Below, one piece after another: positions 17,513 to 27,547 of a DNA stretch of 64,000 bases (within the stretch, counting starts at the first letter, position 1; each line of letters begins with the position of its first letter). Location of the stretch: NCBI GenBank assembly GCA_025358295.1, contig JANYJY010000041.1, positions 1-64,000 on the forward strand, written 5' to 3'. The DNA comes from Gammaproteobacteria bacterium. GTDB taxonomy: Bacteria > Pseudomonadota > Gammaproteobacteria > Steroidobacterales > Steroidobacteraceae. Made by a program: the position numbers and the translations under genes. The notes below the pieces were generated by a model, which was given only the letters and a program-made list of their open reading frames with translations, was not told the DNA's origin and searched no databases.

Positions 17513-19486
17513 ATGGCACCTGAACTCGGTATTTTTTCCCTCATTCTGGCATTCGTGCTCAGTCTCTCGCAGGCTTTATTCGGCCTGTGCGGCGCGTGGC
17601 GCGCCAAGCCTGTGTGGATGGCCGTCGCGCGTCCTGCGGTGACGGGGCAATTTGTATTCGTCGTCATGGCATTCGCCTGCCTGGTCTATTCCTTCGTCAA
17701 CAATGATTTCTCGGTGCTGTATGTGGCGCGCAATTCGAACTCGCAATTGCCGCTGTTCTACAAAGTGGCGGCGCTGTGGGGCGCGCATGAAGGGTCGCTG
17801 CTGCTGTGGATTTTGATCCTGGCCATTTGGAGCGTGGCGGTTGCCGCCTTCAGCCGCCAGCTGCCGTTGAGTTTTTCGAGCCGCGTGCTCGGCGTCATGG
17901 GGCTCGTCAGCGCAGGTTTCATGTTGTTTACTCTATGGACGTCGAATCCGTTTCAGCGTCTGATGCCGGCGGCCGCGGACGGCGCAGATCTCAATCCGGT
18001 CCTGCAAGATTTTGCGCTCGCCATCCACCCACCCATGCTCTACACCGGGTATGTGGGATTCTCCGTGGCGTTCGCCTTCGCGGTGGCCGCGATGTTGGAA
18101 GGACGTCTGGATCAAACCTGGGCCAAATGGACCCGCCCATGGACTATTTTTGCCTGGCTGTTTCAAACCATCGGCATCGCGCTCGGCAGTTGGTGGGCCT
18201 ATTACGAATTGGGTTGGGGCGGCTGGTGGTTCTGGGATCCGGTTGAGAACGCATCGTTCATGCCCTGGTTGGTCGGCACCGCGTTGATTCACTCGCTCAG
18301 CGTCACCGAGAAGCGCGGGATCTTCAAGAGCTGGACCTTGCTGCTCGCGATATTTGCCTTCTCCTTAAGCCTGGTCGGAACCTTCTTGGTGCGCTCCGGG
18401 GTGTTGGTGTCGGTGCATTCGTTCGCCACCGATCCGACCCGTGGCCTCTATATTCTCGCCTTCCTGGTGGTGTCCATCGGCGGCTCGCTGACCCTGTATG
18501 CGTGGCGCGCGCCGAAGCTCTACGTGCCCGGTGGATTCGAACTCTTTTCGCGGGAGTTTTTCCTGCTGGTCAACAATGTGATTCTGGTGAGCGTCGCAGG
18601 ACTCGTACTGTGGGGAACTCTGTCGCCCCTCGTTTACGAAGTGCTGGGCATCGGCAAGATCTCGGTCGGGCCGCCGGTATTTGCGGTGATGTTCTTGGTG
18701 CCCGTATTGCCATTGATGGTGTTTTTGGCGATCGGCATGCATTCCACGTGGCGGCGCGGCAAGCTCACCGTGAGCGCGAATCCGCTGGGGTGGTTGCTGG
18801 GCGCGGCAATCGCGTTGGCGGTGGGCATTCAAGGCTTGGTGTTTCGTGAATTTCATCCGGTCGGACTCATCGGATTCAGCTTCGGCTTCTGGGTCATTTT
18901 TTCGGCCCTGCTTGAACCCGTACGCCGGCTGCGTCGTAAGCAGACCTTGACCGCTGCTCTGCTCGGCATGTGCATCGCGCATCTGGGCGTGGGGATGTTC
19001 GCGATCGGTGCCAGTGGCGTGGAGAGCTACAAGATCGAGAAGGATGTGGCATTGAAGCCCGGCGGGAGCTTTGCTATCGCCGGCTACGATTTCAAATTCG
19101 TCAACGCCCGAAGCGTACGCGGTCCGAACTACGACGCGATCGAAGCCTTGGTGCAGGTCACGCGCAGCGGTATGCCGGTGGCCACCCTGAAGCCGCAGAA
19201 GCGGCACTATTGGGTGCAACAGACCGACAACAGCCAGGCCGCCATTTCGGTGAGCTGGGCGCGAGATTTATTCGTTGCCATGGGCAACCCCCTCGGCGAA
19301 AGCGCCTGGAGCATGCGCATCCAGTACAAACCGCTGGTTCGCTACATATGGTTGGGCGCTGTAGTCATGGCCCTCGGCGGATTTATTGCTGCGACCGACC
19401 GTCGTTACCGGGTCAAAGTGCCGGTCGCCGCCGCCGATACGGTTGCCGCGCCGCCGGATGCGGAACCCAGGCCTGGTATTGCCTGA
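17513..19486 (+). CDS. ccmF: Haem lyase subunit CcmF
   Basis: A 657-residue polytopic membrane protein that, with CcmH, ligates haem to the cytochrome CXXCH motif. The WWD signature is GWGGWWFWDPVENASF around residue 235. The ATG at 17513 is preceded by a good GGAGAG site. Length and hydrophobicity fit CcmF. Confidence 0.96.
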   Translation: MAPELGIFSLILAFVLSLSQALFGLCGAWRAKPVWMAVARPAVTGQFVFVVMAFACLVYSFVNNDFSVLYVARNSNSQLPLFYKVAALWGAHEGSLLLWILILAIWSVAVAAFSRQLPLSFSSRVLGVMGLVSAGFMLFTLWTSNPFQRLMPAAADGADLNPVLQDFALAIHPPMLYTGYVGFSVAFAFAVAAMLEGRLDQTWAKWTRPWTIFAWLFQTIGIALGSWWAYYELGWGGWWFWDPVENASFMPWLVGTALIHSLSVTEKRGIFKSWTLLLAIFAFSLSLVGTFLVRSGVLVSVHSFATDPTRGLYILAFLVVSIGGSLTLYAWRAPKLYVPGGFELFSREFFLLVNNVILVSVAGLVLWGTLSPLVYEVLGIGKISVGPPVFAVMFLVPVLPLMVFLAIGMHSTWRRGKLTVSANPLGWLLGAAIALAVGIQGLVFREFHPVGLIGFSFGFWVIFSALLEPVRRLRRKQTLTAALLGMCIAHLGVGMFAIGASGVESYKIEKDVALKPGGSFAIAGYDFKFVNARSVRGPNYDAIEALVQVTRSGMPVATLKPQKRHYWVQQTDNSQAAISVSWARDLFVAMGNPLGESAWSMRIQYKPLVRYIWLGAVVMALGGFIAATDRRYRVKVPVAAADTVAAPPDAEPRPGIA

Positions 19487-20025
19487 TGTGGAAATTTTTG
19501 TTGCCGTTTACGGTGTTCGTTGCGCTCGCCGTTCTATTCGCATTGGGTTTGAACCCGAGCCGCGACATACACGCTTTGCCTTCGCCGCTGATCGGCAAGT
19601 CGGCGCCGACATTCACTCTAACCGATGTACTCGATCCGGCGCGCGCGGTCAGCAATGCGACACTGCAGGGGCAGGTGTACATTCTGAATGTGTGGGGCAC
19701 CTGGTGCCAGGCGTGCCGTGAGGAACACGAGGCGCTGCTCGCCATCGCTCAACAGCAGGTCGTTCCCATCATTGGGCTCGTCTACATGGACGATCGCAGC
19801 AAGGCGAAACAGTGGCTGGAGCAACTGGGCAATCCCTACCAGGCAGTGGCCTTCGATACGGATGGGCGCACCGCCATCGATTGGGGCGTATATGGCGCGC
19901 CTGAGACCTTCCTGGTGGATACGCACGGCCGCGTGATCTACAAGTTCATCTCGCCCATGACCCCGCAAGTGTGGGAGCGCGAATTCCTACCGCGCATTGC
20001 AGCCGCGCGCCGGGGCGGCGCATGA
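19486..20025 (+). CDS. ccmG: Thiol:disulfide interchange protein CcmG (DsbE)
   Basis: A 179-residue membrane-anchored thioredoxin-like protein that reduces apocytochrome c cysteines. An N-terminal helix (about 3-20) is followed by a thioredoxin fold with active site WCQAC, cysteines 74 and 77, and a later YGAPETFLVD segment with the cis-proline loop. The ATG at 19486 shares its first base with the ccmF stop (TGATG). The longer open frame upstream is the out-of-frame reading of ccmF. Confidence 0.95.
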   Translation: MWKFLLPFTVFVALAVLFALGLNPSRDIHALPSPLIGKSAPTFTLTDVLDPARAVSNATLQGQVYILNVWGTWCQACREEHEALLAIAQQQVVPIIGLVYMDDRSKAKQWLEQLGNPYQAVAFDTDGRTAIDWGVYGAPETFLVDTHGRVIYKFISPMTPQVWEREFLPRIAAARRGGA

Positions 20026-20501
20026 GGCTCTGCGCGCGACGCGTAGGTTTCGGTGCCGGGGGCATGGCGCTGCTACTCCTTGGCATGGCGGCATGGGCCG
20101 AGGTCCCGGCCTCCGGCAGCGAAACGCCCCAGGCGGTGGACGTCAACGGCCAACTCGAGAATCGCGTTCTGCAGGGACGTTTCGAACACATTGCCGCGCA
20201 GCTTCGCTGTCTCGTCTGTCAGAACGAGTCCATTGCCGATTCGAATGTCGAGCTTGCCAGCGACCTACGGCGTCAAGTGCGCGAGATGCTGCTCGCCGGC
20301 AAAAGCGATGATGCGATTTTCGATTTCATGACCGACCGTTATGGCGAGTTTGTGCGATTCAGTCCGCCGTTGGAGGCCAAGACCTTGGCCATTTGGGGCG
20401 CTCCCTTCGTCATGTTGCTCGCGGGCGCCGTCATCATCTATCGTGTCGCGCGCCAACGGTCGCGCCTGCCGGTCGATGACGAGCCTGCAGCGGGACCCTA
20501 G
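20022..20501 (+). CDS. ccmH: Cytochrome c maturation protein CcmH
   Basis: A 159-residue protein with an N-terminal signal segment, a periplasmic helical domain with the motif LRCLVCQN (cysteines 63 and 66), and a C-terminal membrane helix (about 122-142). It reduces the apocytochrome and partners CcmF. The ATG at 20022 overlaps the ccmG stop (ATGA). This is the short CcmH; the TPR part is the separate next gene. Confidence 0.94.
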   Translation: MRLCARRVGFGAGGMALLLLGMAAWAEVPASGSETPQAVDVNGQLENRVLQGRFEHIAAQLRCLVCQNESIADSNVELASDLRRQVREMLLAGKSDDAIFDFMTDRYGEFVRFSPPLEAKTLAIWGAPFVMLLAGAVIIYRVARQRSRLPVDDEPAAGP

Positions 20502-20517
20502 GAAACTTCAAACAACA

Positions 20518-21582
20518 ATGAATACATTTCTCGTTGTCGCCGCCGTCATGGCCGCGATTGCCGCTGCTGCGGTCGCCCTGCCGTTGTTACGTGATCGATC
20601 AAATCGCGTGCTCGGCGCGCTGATGGCGGTGGCCGTCATGGGGGCCTCGGCCGGTTTGTACGCGCTTTGGTCGAGCTGGAATTGGCACGCGCCGCTGCAA
20701 TCCCAAGACGCAGCGGGTCCGGACGTCGCTGCGATGGTGGCGAAGCTCGCAGCGCGGCTGCGCGAGCAACCGAATGATGTGACCGGTTGGGTGATGCTGG
20801 GTCGTTCGTACCTAGCCATGAGTCGATTGGATGATGCCGTCGCAGCTTATGGCCGTGCGCATCAATTGGACGGCAAGAGCACGGAAGCCACCCTGGGGTT
20901 GGGGGAGGCCTTGAGTCTGCAGGCGGGAGGGCAAATTACCCCTCAGGCAGGCCAGCTGTTCGAACAGGCGTTGCTGCTGGCCCCCGGCAATCCCAAGGCA
21001 CTGTTGTACGGCGGTTTCGCGGCCGCGGCGCGCGGCGATCGAGACTCCGCCCGGTCGCGCTGGCAGGCTCTGAAGGATTTGCAGCCGCCGCCGCAAGTCG
21101 TGCAAATGCTCGACGAACGCATCGCAGCTCTCGGACCGTTCGCGGCGGATCCTGCCGCCGGCGGTGCAGTCAACCCGCTCGCGGCTGGGACGAATGCGTC
21201 GTCCGCAGGGACGAGCCCGTCATTGGGGGGCTTAAGCCCGCCCGAGGTCACTGTCAGTATCAGTATCGCACCCGCGTTGAAATCACGGCTTGTTTCGGAG
21301 GTTCCCTTGTTCGTCTTTGCACGTGAGCCCGGCAGCCAGGGAGCCCCGCTCGCGGCCAAGCGCCTGACCAGCGCGGCAGTCGGCACTCAAGTGCATCTGT
21401 CGCCGGCCGATTCCATGTTGCCGGGGCGTGTTCTGGTGAGCGGCCAGAAGGTCTCCGTCACCGCTCGAGTGTCCTTCAGCGGACAGCCGGTGCCCTCGGC
21501 GGGCGATTTGTACGGCGAACTCACCTACGATGTCGGTCACGATGCCGTACGCAGTCTCGTGATAGATAGGGTTGCCGAGTAG
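20518..21582 (+). CDS. ccmI: Cytochrome c biogenesis factor CcmI (TPR protein)
   Basis: A 354-residue apocytochrome chaperone. Two N-terminal membrane helices are followed by TPR repeats (WVMLGRSYLAMSRLDDAVAAYGRAHQLD is a typical unit) and a beta-rich C-terminal domain with a PEVTVSISIAP start. The ATG at 20518 lies 16 bases after ccmH; longer frames upstream read into ccmH. It closes the ccm operon. Confidence 0.9.
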   Translation: MNTFLVVAAVMAAIAAAAVALPLLRDRSNRVLGALMAVAVMGASAGLYALWSSWNWHAPLQSQDAAGPDVAAMVAKLAARLREQPNDVTGWVMLGRSYLAMSRLDDAVAAYGRAHQLDGKSTEATLGLGEALSLQAGGQITPQAGQLFEQALLLAPGNPKALLYGGFAAAARGDRDSARSRWQALKDLQPPPQVVQMLDERIAALGPFAADPAAGGAVNPLAAGTNASSAGTSPSLGGLSPPEVTVSISIAPALKSRLVSEVPLFVFAREPGSQGAPLAAKRLTSAAVGTQVHLSPADSMLPGRVLVSGQKVSVTARVSFSGQPVPSAGDLYGELTYDVGHDAVRSLVIDRVAE

Positions 21583-21591
21583 GGATTAGAA

Positions 21592-23310
21592 ATGACTGTT
21601 GCGAAGAATCTGATGGCCGGAAGGATCATGGAAGATCAGATCTTCCCCTATCCGAATTTGCGCGATAAGGACCGCGAGGTTCTTGGCATGATGGTCGATG
21701 CCGTCGATCAGTTTTTGGGTCCCAAGCACCAAGACTTTAAACGCTGGGACCGCGAGGGCATGCAGCCGGCGGAATTCATTCAGGGCCTGCGCGATCTGGG
21801 ACTGTTCGGCCTCATCATTCCGGAGGAATACGGCGGCATCGGGCTGTCCAACGCCGGATATGCGCGCGTCTTGAGTCAGAGCAGTACTCACGATAGTTCC
21901 GTGTCGCTGACCATCGGTGCGCACAGTTCCATCGGCATGAAGGGCATTCTGCTGTTCGGCACCCCCGACCAAAAGGCGCGCTATCTGCCGAAGCTGGCCA
22001 GCGGAGAAATGATTGCCGCCTTTTGCCTGACCGAGTCCGGCGCCGGATCGGATGCGGCATCAGTTCGCACCAAGGCGGTCAAGAATGCCGATGGCGATTG
22101 GATCCTGAACGGCGAGAAGATTTGGATCACGAACGGCGGCATCGCCGATCTGTACACGGTGTTTGCACGAACTTCATCGCCTGACGGCAAGATCACGGCA
22201 TTCGTGGTCGAAGCGGCGTGGCCGGGCGTCAGTCACGGTCCGCATGAGGATAAGATGGGTATTCGCGCCTCCTCGACCACCACCGTGAGCTTCGTGGATG
22301 TGCGGGTTCCCGCCGGCAATGTGCTCGACACCGAGGGCAGGGGATTCAAGGTCGCCATGGCAATATTGAATAACGGCCGCACAGGCCTTGGTGGCGGTGC
22401 GGTTGGGGGCATGAAGGCGCTCATCGCTCTTGCAACGCAGCAGGCCAAGACCCGCAAGCAATTCGATACGCCCATCGCAGAATTCGGCTTGGTGCGCGAA
22501 AAGATCGCGCAAATGACCATCGATTGCTTTGCCGCAGAAAGCGTCGTTTGGATGGTGGCGCATTACATAGACTCGGGAGTTGAGGATTATTCGGTGGAAG
22601 CGGCGATGAGCAAGGTGTTTGCCAGCGAAGCCTTGCAGCGCAGCGCCTACGAGGCTCTGCAGATAGCCGCCGGCAGCGGTTTCATGCGTGAATACCCTTA
22701 TGAGCAAATAACGCGCGACTCGCGAATATTGACGATATTCGAGGGAACCAACGAGGTGCTCAGGTTGTATATCGCTCTATCCGGCCTAAAAGATGTGGCA
22801 CGGTCGCTGGGCGAAATGAAAGCCGCGGTGGATGATATTTTCAATAATTTCATCAAGGGTTTCGGCGTCTTGACGGGGTACGCTGAAAAGCGCCTGACCC
22901 AGACGACCGGCGTGGGACGCGACAAGATACTGACCAAATTGCCGCCGCCGTTGCGTGAGGCGGCCGAGATCTATGAGCGATATACTAACGAATTCGCCAA
23001 GGCATCCGAATATCTATTGCGCAAGCACGGCAAGTCGATCGCGGATCGCCAGCACGATTTGAAGCGCATTGCCGACATCGGCGTCGATTTGTTCGTCGGA
23101 CTGTGCGTATTGTCGCGTGCTGCGAGCTTGGGCAATGCACCCGGTCAGGAAGGTGTGCAGGCGATCGGGATAGCCCGCGTTTTCGCTCTACAAGCGAAGC
23201 GGCGTATGGCAAACATCGTACGGCGAATCACGCGCAATGAGGATCATGACATGGATCAGTTGGCAGGGTTTATTTTGAATCAAGGAAGTTATCCCTGGGA
23301 CGTGACGTAA
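21592..23310 (+). CDS. Acyl-CoA dehydrogenase (long form)
   Basis: A 572-residue FAD-dependent acyl-CoA dehydrogenase. CLTESGAGSDA is the FAD/substrate segment, and the catalytic glutamate is in IFEGTNEV (residue 384). The roughly 180 residues after the catalytic core place it with the longer FadE/very-long-chain types. The ATG at 21592 follows ccmI by nine bases with a GGATTAGA spacer. The following RND adaptor gene begins at its stop (TAATG), so it is co-transcribed with an efflux pump, a combination I cannot explain functionally. Confidence 0.9.
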   Translation: MTVAKNLMAGRIMEDQIFPYPNLRDKDREVLGMMVDAVDQFLGPKHQDFKRWDREGMQPAEFIQGLRDLGLFGLIIPEEYGGIGLSNAGYARVLSQSSTHDSSVSLTIGAHSSIGMKGILLFGTPDQKARYLPKLASGEMIAAFCLTESGAGSDAASVRTKAVKNADGDWILNGEKIWITNGGIADLYTVFARTSSPDGKITAFVVEAAWPGVSHGPHEDKMGIRASSTTTVSFVDVRVPAGNVLDTEGRGFKVAMAILNNGRTGLGGGAVGGMKALIALATQQAKTRKQFDTPIAEFGLVREKIAQMTIDCFAAESVVWMVAHYIDSGVEDYSVEAAMSKVFASEALQRSAYEALQIAAGSGFMREYPYEQITRDSRILTIFEGTNEVLRLYIALSGLKDVARSLGEMKAAVDDIFNNFIKGFGVLTGYAEKRLTQTTGVGRDKILTKLPPPLREAAEIYERYTNEFAKASEYLLRKHGKSIADRQHDLKRIADIGVDLFVGLCVLSRAASLGNAPGQEGVQAIGIARVFALQAKRRMANIVRRITRNEDHDMDQLAGFILNQGSYPWDVT

Positions 23311-24473
23311 TGACTGTAAACCCCAATGAACAATTGCCAATCGGCGTCATTGACGCCCAGGAAAAAAATTGGCTGTGGATCCGAGCCGCATTGATTGCCG
23401 CCGTGGTCGTGTTTGTCGCGGTTCTCGCCTGGCGGCTGACCCATGCCTTGGGCGTCAAGCAGGTCGCGCAGGTACCCGTGCCTACCGTGACGGTGACTCA
23501 AGTGGGGGTCAGTGCCGTGCCGACCACGGTGAGCATCATCGGTACCATTTCTGCGCGCTACGACACGCCCATCGGCGTGGAAGGCGATGCGGGCAGGGTG
23601 GCCGCGATCTACGTCGAGGCCGGCGATCAGGTGAAACGCGGTCAGCTACTCGCCCGGCTGAATGTCTCGGTGCTGCAGCCGCAGGTTGCCAATCTCGAGG
23701 CGGCCCTGGAGCAATCGCGCGCCGAGGCCGAACTCGCCGATGCCGAGTACCACCGAGCCGAAGCGGTGGGCGCATCGGGCGCGCTGTCGGCCGAGGAAAC
23801 GCAGCGCCGCAAGTCCGCTGGCGCCACCGCCGCCGCCAAAGTGAAAGTCGCGGCCGCGCAGCTGGCCGAGGCGCAGGCGCGTTTGGCGCGCGCCGATGTG
23901 CGCGCACCGGCGGACGGGCTCATATTGACCCGCAATGTCGAAGTGGGGCAGACCGCGACTCCCGGTGGGGATGCATTGTTTCGCCTCTCGGAAGGCAACG
24001 AGGTCGAGCTGCGAGGGCAAGTTGCCGAGCAGGATCTGCCGCTGTTGAAGGTCGGCCAGGTGGTCAGTGTGCGCCTCACCGGTACTTCTCAGGTCTACGA
24101 AGGCCATGTTCGGCTGCTGCCGGCGGTCATCGATCCGCAAACGCGATTGGGTATGGCGCGCGTGACGCTGACGCCGGATCGGAATCTGCGCCCGGGTGCT
24201 TTTGCGCGCGCGGAAGTGGTGGTCAGCAACGCCGAACGAGTCTTGCTGCCGCAGACGGCCATCATGAATGACGACAAAGGCAGCTATGTCCTCATCGTCA
24301 ATGGCCAGAACAAGGTGGAACGCCGCAGCGTGCGCGTTTCCGGGATGGCGCAGGATGGCGTGACCATCAGCGAGGGGGTCGGAGGCAAGGATCAGGTCGT
24401 CGCTACCGCCGGCGCTTTCCTGCAGGAAGGCGAACTCGTCAAGCCGGTGTTGAAGGAGTCGAGCCGCTCGTGA
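23310..24473 (+). CDS. RND efflux periplasmic adaptor (membrane fusion protein)
   Basis: A 387-residue HlyD/AcrA-type adaptor. It has one membrane anchor (about residues 25-47), then a barrel-sandwich domain split by an alanine-rich alpha-hairpin (about 115-200), then a beta-barrel domain. It links the inner-membrane pump to an outer-membrane channel. The ATG at 23310 overlaps the preceding TAA by one base. The pump gene follows with a GTGA overlap. No outer-membrane factor gene is present in the window. Confidence 0.9.
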   Translation: MTVNPNEQLPIGVIDAQEKNWLWIRAALIAAVVVFVAVLAWRLTHALGVKQVAQVPVPTVTVTQVGVSAVPTTVSIIGTISARYDTPIGVEGDAGRVAAIYVEAGDQVKRGQLLARLNVSVLQPQVANLEAALEQSRAEAELADAEYHRAEAVGASGALSAEETQRRKSAGATAAAKVKVAAAQLAEAQARLARADVRAPADGLILTRNVEVGQTATPGGDALFRLSEGNEVELRGQVAEQDLPLLKVGQVVSVRLTGTSQVYEGHVRLLPAVIDPQTRLGMARVTLTPDRNLRPGAFARAEVVVSNAERVLLPQTAIMNDDKGSYVLIVNGQNKVERRSVRVSGMAQDGVTISEGVGGKDQVVATAGAFLQEGELVKPVLKESSRS

Positions 24474-27400
24474 GAAATATCTCTGCCTGGGCGATCCGCC
24501 ATCCGGTCATTCCGATCGTGCTATTCGTCGTGCTGGTCTTTTTGGGAATCGTGGCGTTCGTCCGCCTGCAGATCAACGACAATCCGGATATTTCGTTTCC
24601 CTTGGTCAGCGTCAACATCAGTCAGCCGGGCGCCGCACCCTCGGAGATGGAAACGCAGATTGCGCAAAAGGTGGAAGGCTCGATCTCGAGCATCGGCAAT
24701 GTGCGCAATATCACCACCTTCATCGTCGAAGGCCAGGTCAATATGTTCCTGGAATTCGAGATTGGCACACCGATCGATCGGGCCGTTTCGGATGTGCGCG
24801 ATGCGGTGACCAAGGTCCGCAATGACCTGCCGCAGGGTATTTTCGAGCCCCTGGTCACGCGGCAGAACGTCGATGGCGGCGCGTTCGCCTATTACGCGGT
24901 GACCACCACCAATCTCACTCCTACCGAGTTGAGTTGGTTCATCGACAATACGGTGACCAAGCGGCTGCTCGGGGTTGCCGGCGTCGCGCAGGTGTCGCGC
25001 AGCGGCGGTGTGGATCGCGAAATCCGCGTGGAGCTCATTCCAAGCCGCATGCAGGCGCTGGGTCTGACGGCGGTTGAAGTCAATGAACAATTGCGTGCGC
25101 TCAATCTGGATGCAGCGGGCGGACGAGCGCAAGTTGGCGGCGGCGAGCAGGCCATCCGTGTTTTAGGCGGCGCCAAGACTGCCGAAGGTCTTGCAGACAC
25201 CCAGATCATCATTCCGGGCGGCAAATCAGTGCGGTTGAGCGAAATCGCCGAGGTGCGCGACGGCATCGCCGAAATACGCACTCTGGCACGCTTGAACGGC
25301 CGCCCGGCGACCACGTTCGGCGTGTTCAAGGCCAAGGGTTCATCCGACGTTACCGTTGCGGGGGACGTGTCGACCGAACTGGAGAAGATTCTGGCCGAAA
25401 ATCCGGCCGTGCACATGATCCCGGTCTATACCAGCGTGGATCACACGCTGCGAACCTATCATTCCGCGCTCAGCGCATTGATCGAAGGATCCGTGCTTGC
25501 CGTTGCCGTGGTGTGGTTTTTCCTGCGCAATTTCCGTGCGACCTTCATCTCCGCGCTGGCGATTCCGCTGTCGGCGATCCCGACCTTCGCTTGCATGCAA
25601 TGGATGGGCTTCACCCTCAATGGCATTACCTTGCTGGCGCTGTCCTTGGTGGCGGGCGTACTCGTGGACGATGCCATCGTGGAGATCGAGAACATCGTCC
25701 GGCACATGCGCATGGGCAAGACTTGCTATCAGGCTGCAATTGATGCGGCCGACGAAATCGGCCTGGCGGTGGTGGCGACCTCCTTTACCATCATCGCAGT
25801 ATTTCTACCGGTGAGCTTCATGGGGGGCGTCAGCGGCCAGTTCTTCAAACAGTTCGGCCTGACCGTTGCGTCGGCCGTGTTCATCTCCCTCATGGTTGCC
25901 CGGCTGATCACGCCGGTTCTCGCCGCCTACGCGTTGGGCGGCGATGCCATGCCGGTGCACCAGGCAGACGGCCCCATCATGAGGCGCTATCTGGCCTTGC
26001 TCAAATGGTGCGTCGCGAACCGCTGGAAGACCATTGCCGCCGGCACCGTGTTTTTCATTTTGTCGCTGGCTAGTCTTGGCGTCGTTCCCACCACGTTCAT
26101 TCCGAACGAGGATTTCGCGCAAGCAGAACTGCAAATCGAGTTGCCGCCCGGGGGCACCTTGGAAAATACGGCGCACGTGTCGGCGGCAGCCGCCGCCATC
26201 TTGCGCAAGTCCCCTGAAGTGACCGACATCGTTGAATTCGTGGGCGACGATCAGGGCGAGATCCGCAATGCCTCTCTTTACGTCAATCTCGTGCCTCGTT
26301 CGCAGCGCAAGATGTCCCAGAAGGAATGGGAGCAAGGCATTATGCCGATTCTCGCCACGGTGCCGGACGGGCACCTTAATTTTTCGAGCAACGGCGGCGG
26401 GGGGCGCGATATTGCACTGTACTTGACCGGCGATGACCCGCAGTTCGTGGAGCGTGTCGGCCGCCAGGTGTTGGCCGAAGTTCGCAACTTGCCGGAGGTT
26501 CGCGACGCCCGCATCAAGGGAGATCTGCCGCGGCCGGAAATCGTAGTTCATCCGCGCCTGGATGTCGCGGCCCAGCTCGGCGTGAGCGTGCAAAACATCA
26601 GCCAGACCATCCGCATCGCCACCCTCGGGGATCTGCCGCAGAACGGCGCGAAGTTTTCTTTGAGCGACCGGCAGATTCCGATTCGCGTGAGTCTGGTGGA
26701 AAACGCGCGGCGTGACCTGACCACCTTGGAGAATTTGCCGGTGCCGACGGCCTCTGGCGGCAGCGTGCCTCTGAAGTCAGTGGCGGATTTAGGCTTCGGC
26801 CAGGGGCCCTCCGCGGTGCGCCGCTACAACCAGAGCCGCCGCGTGTTTCTCGAAGCCGATTTGAGCCCCGGAGTCGAGCTGGGAACCGCCACCAAGAAAA
26901 TATACGCGCTGCCCACGCTGAAGCATTTGCCGCAGGGCGTTCACCTGATCGAAACCGGCAACGCCCAATTTCAGAGCGAGCTCTACCAGAATTTTTTGCT
27001 TGCCGTCGTGGCGGGCGTGCTCATGGTATTCGCCGTGTTGGTGCTTCTGTTCGTCCGGGTTCTACAGCCCATCACCATTTTGTCGGCGTTGCCGCTATCA
27101 CTGGGCGGCGCAGTGCTCGCGCTGCTGATGACGGGACTGCCGTTCTCGTTGCCGGTGGTGATCGGAATCCTCATGCTCATGGGCATCGTTGGCAAGAACT
27201 CAATCTTGCTGGTCGACTTTGCCATTGAGGAAATGCGCGCCGGAAAGCCACGTCTCGAGGCCATTCTCGAGGCGGGCCACAAGCGCGCCCGACCGATCGT
27301 GATGACTACCGTTGCCATGGTGGCCGGCATGCTGCCGGTGGCGATCGGTTGGGGCGGCGACAGCGATTTTCGCGGACCCATGGCGGTTGCCGTGATCGGC

Positions 27401-27547
27401 GGACTGATCACCTCGACCTCGCTAACCCTGGTGATCGTGCCCGCGGTATTCACCGTGCTTGACGATATCGAGCGCTGGATTGCGCCGAAGGCCGGCAGAT
27501 TGCTGGCCGATTCTCCGGCTCCAACCGCGCCCGAACCTGCCCGTTGA
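24470..27547 (+). CDS. RND efflux pump, inner-membrane transporter
   Basis: A 1025-residue HAE1-like RND transporter with twelve membrane helices and two large periplasmic loops. The proton-relay aspartates are in GVLVDDAIVEIEN (fourth helix), and the second-half counterpart is GIVGKNSILLVDF. The GTG at 24470 overlaps the adaptor stop. It pumps drugs, solvents or metabolites outward; the substrate is not evident. The CAP-domain gene follows through a TTGA overlap. Confidence 0.94.
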   Translation: MRNISAWAIRHPVIPIVLFVVLVFLGIVAFVRLQINDNPDISFPLVSVNISQPGAAPSEMETQIAQKVEGSISSIGNVRNITTFIVEGQVNMFLEFEIGTPIDRAVSDVRDAVTKVRNDLPQGIFEPLVTRQNVDGGAFAYYAVTTTNLTPTELSWFIDNTVTKRLLGVAGVAQVSRSGGVDREIRVELIPSRMQALGLTAVEVNEQLRALNLDAAGGRAQVGGGEQAIRVLGGAKTAEGLADTQIIIPGGKSVRLSEIAEVRDGIAEIRTLARLNGRPATTFGVFKAKGSSDVTVAGDVSTELEKILAENPAVHMIPVYTSVDHTLRTYHSALSALIEGSVLAVAVVWFFLRNFRATFISALAIPLSAIPTFACMQWMGFTLNGITLLALSLVAGVLVDDAIVEIENIVRHMRMGKTCYQAAIDAADEIGLAVVATSFTIIAVFLPVSFMGGVSGQFFKQFGLTVASAVFISLMVARLITPVLAAYALGGDAMPVHQADGPIMRRYLALLKWCVANRWKTIAAGTVFFILSLASLGVVPTTFIPNEDFAQAELQIELPPGGTLENTAHVSAAAAAILRKSPEVTDIVEFVGDDQGEIRNASLYVNLVPRSQRKMSQKEWEQGIMPILATVPDGHLNFSSNGGGGRDIALYLTGDDPQFVERVGRQVLAEVRNLPEVRDARIKGDLPRPEIVVHPRLDVAAQLGVSVQNISQTIRIATLGDLPQNGAKFSLSDRQIPIRVSLVENARRDLTTLENLPVPTASGGSVPLKSVADLGFGQGPSAVRRYNQSRRVFLEADLSPGVELGTATKKIYALPTLKHLPQGVHLIETGNAQFQSELYQNFLLAVVAGVLMVFAVLVLLFVRVLQPITILSALPLSLGGAVLALLMTGLPFSLPVVIGILMLMGIVGKNSILLVDFAIEEMRAGKPRLEAILEAGHKRARPIVMTTVAMVAGMLPVAIGWGGDSDFRGPMAVAVIGGLITSTSLTLVIVPAVFTVLDDIERWIAPKAGRLLADSPAPTAPEPAR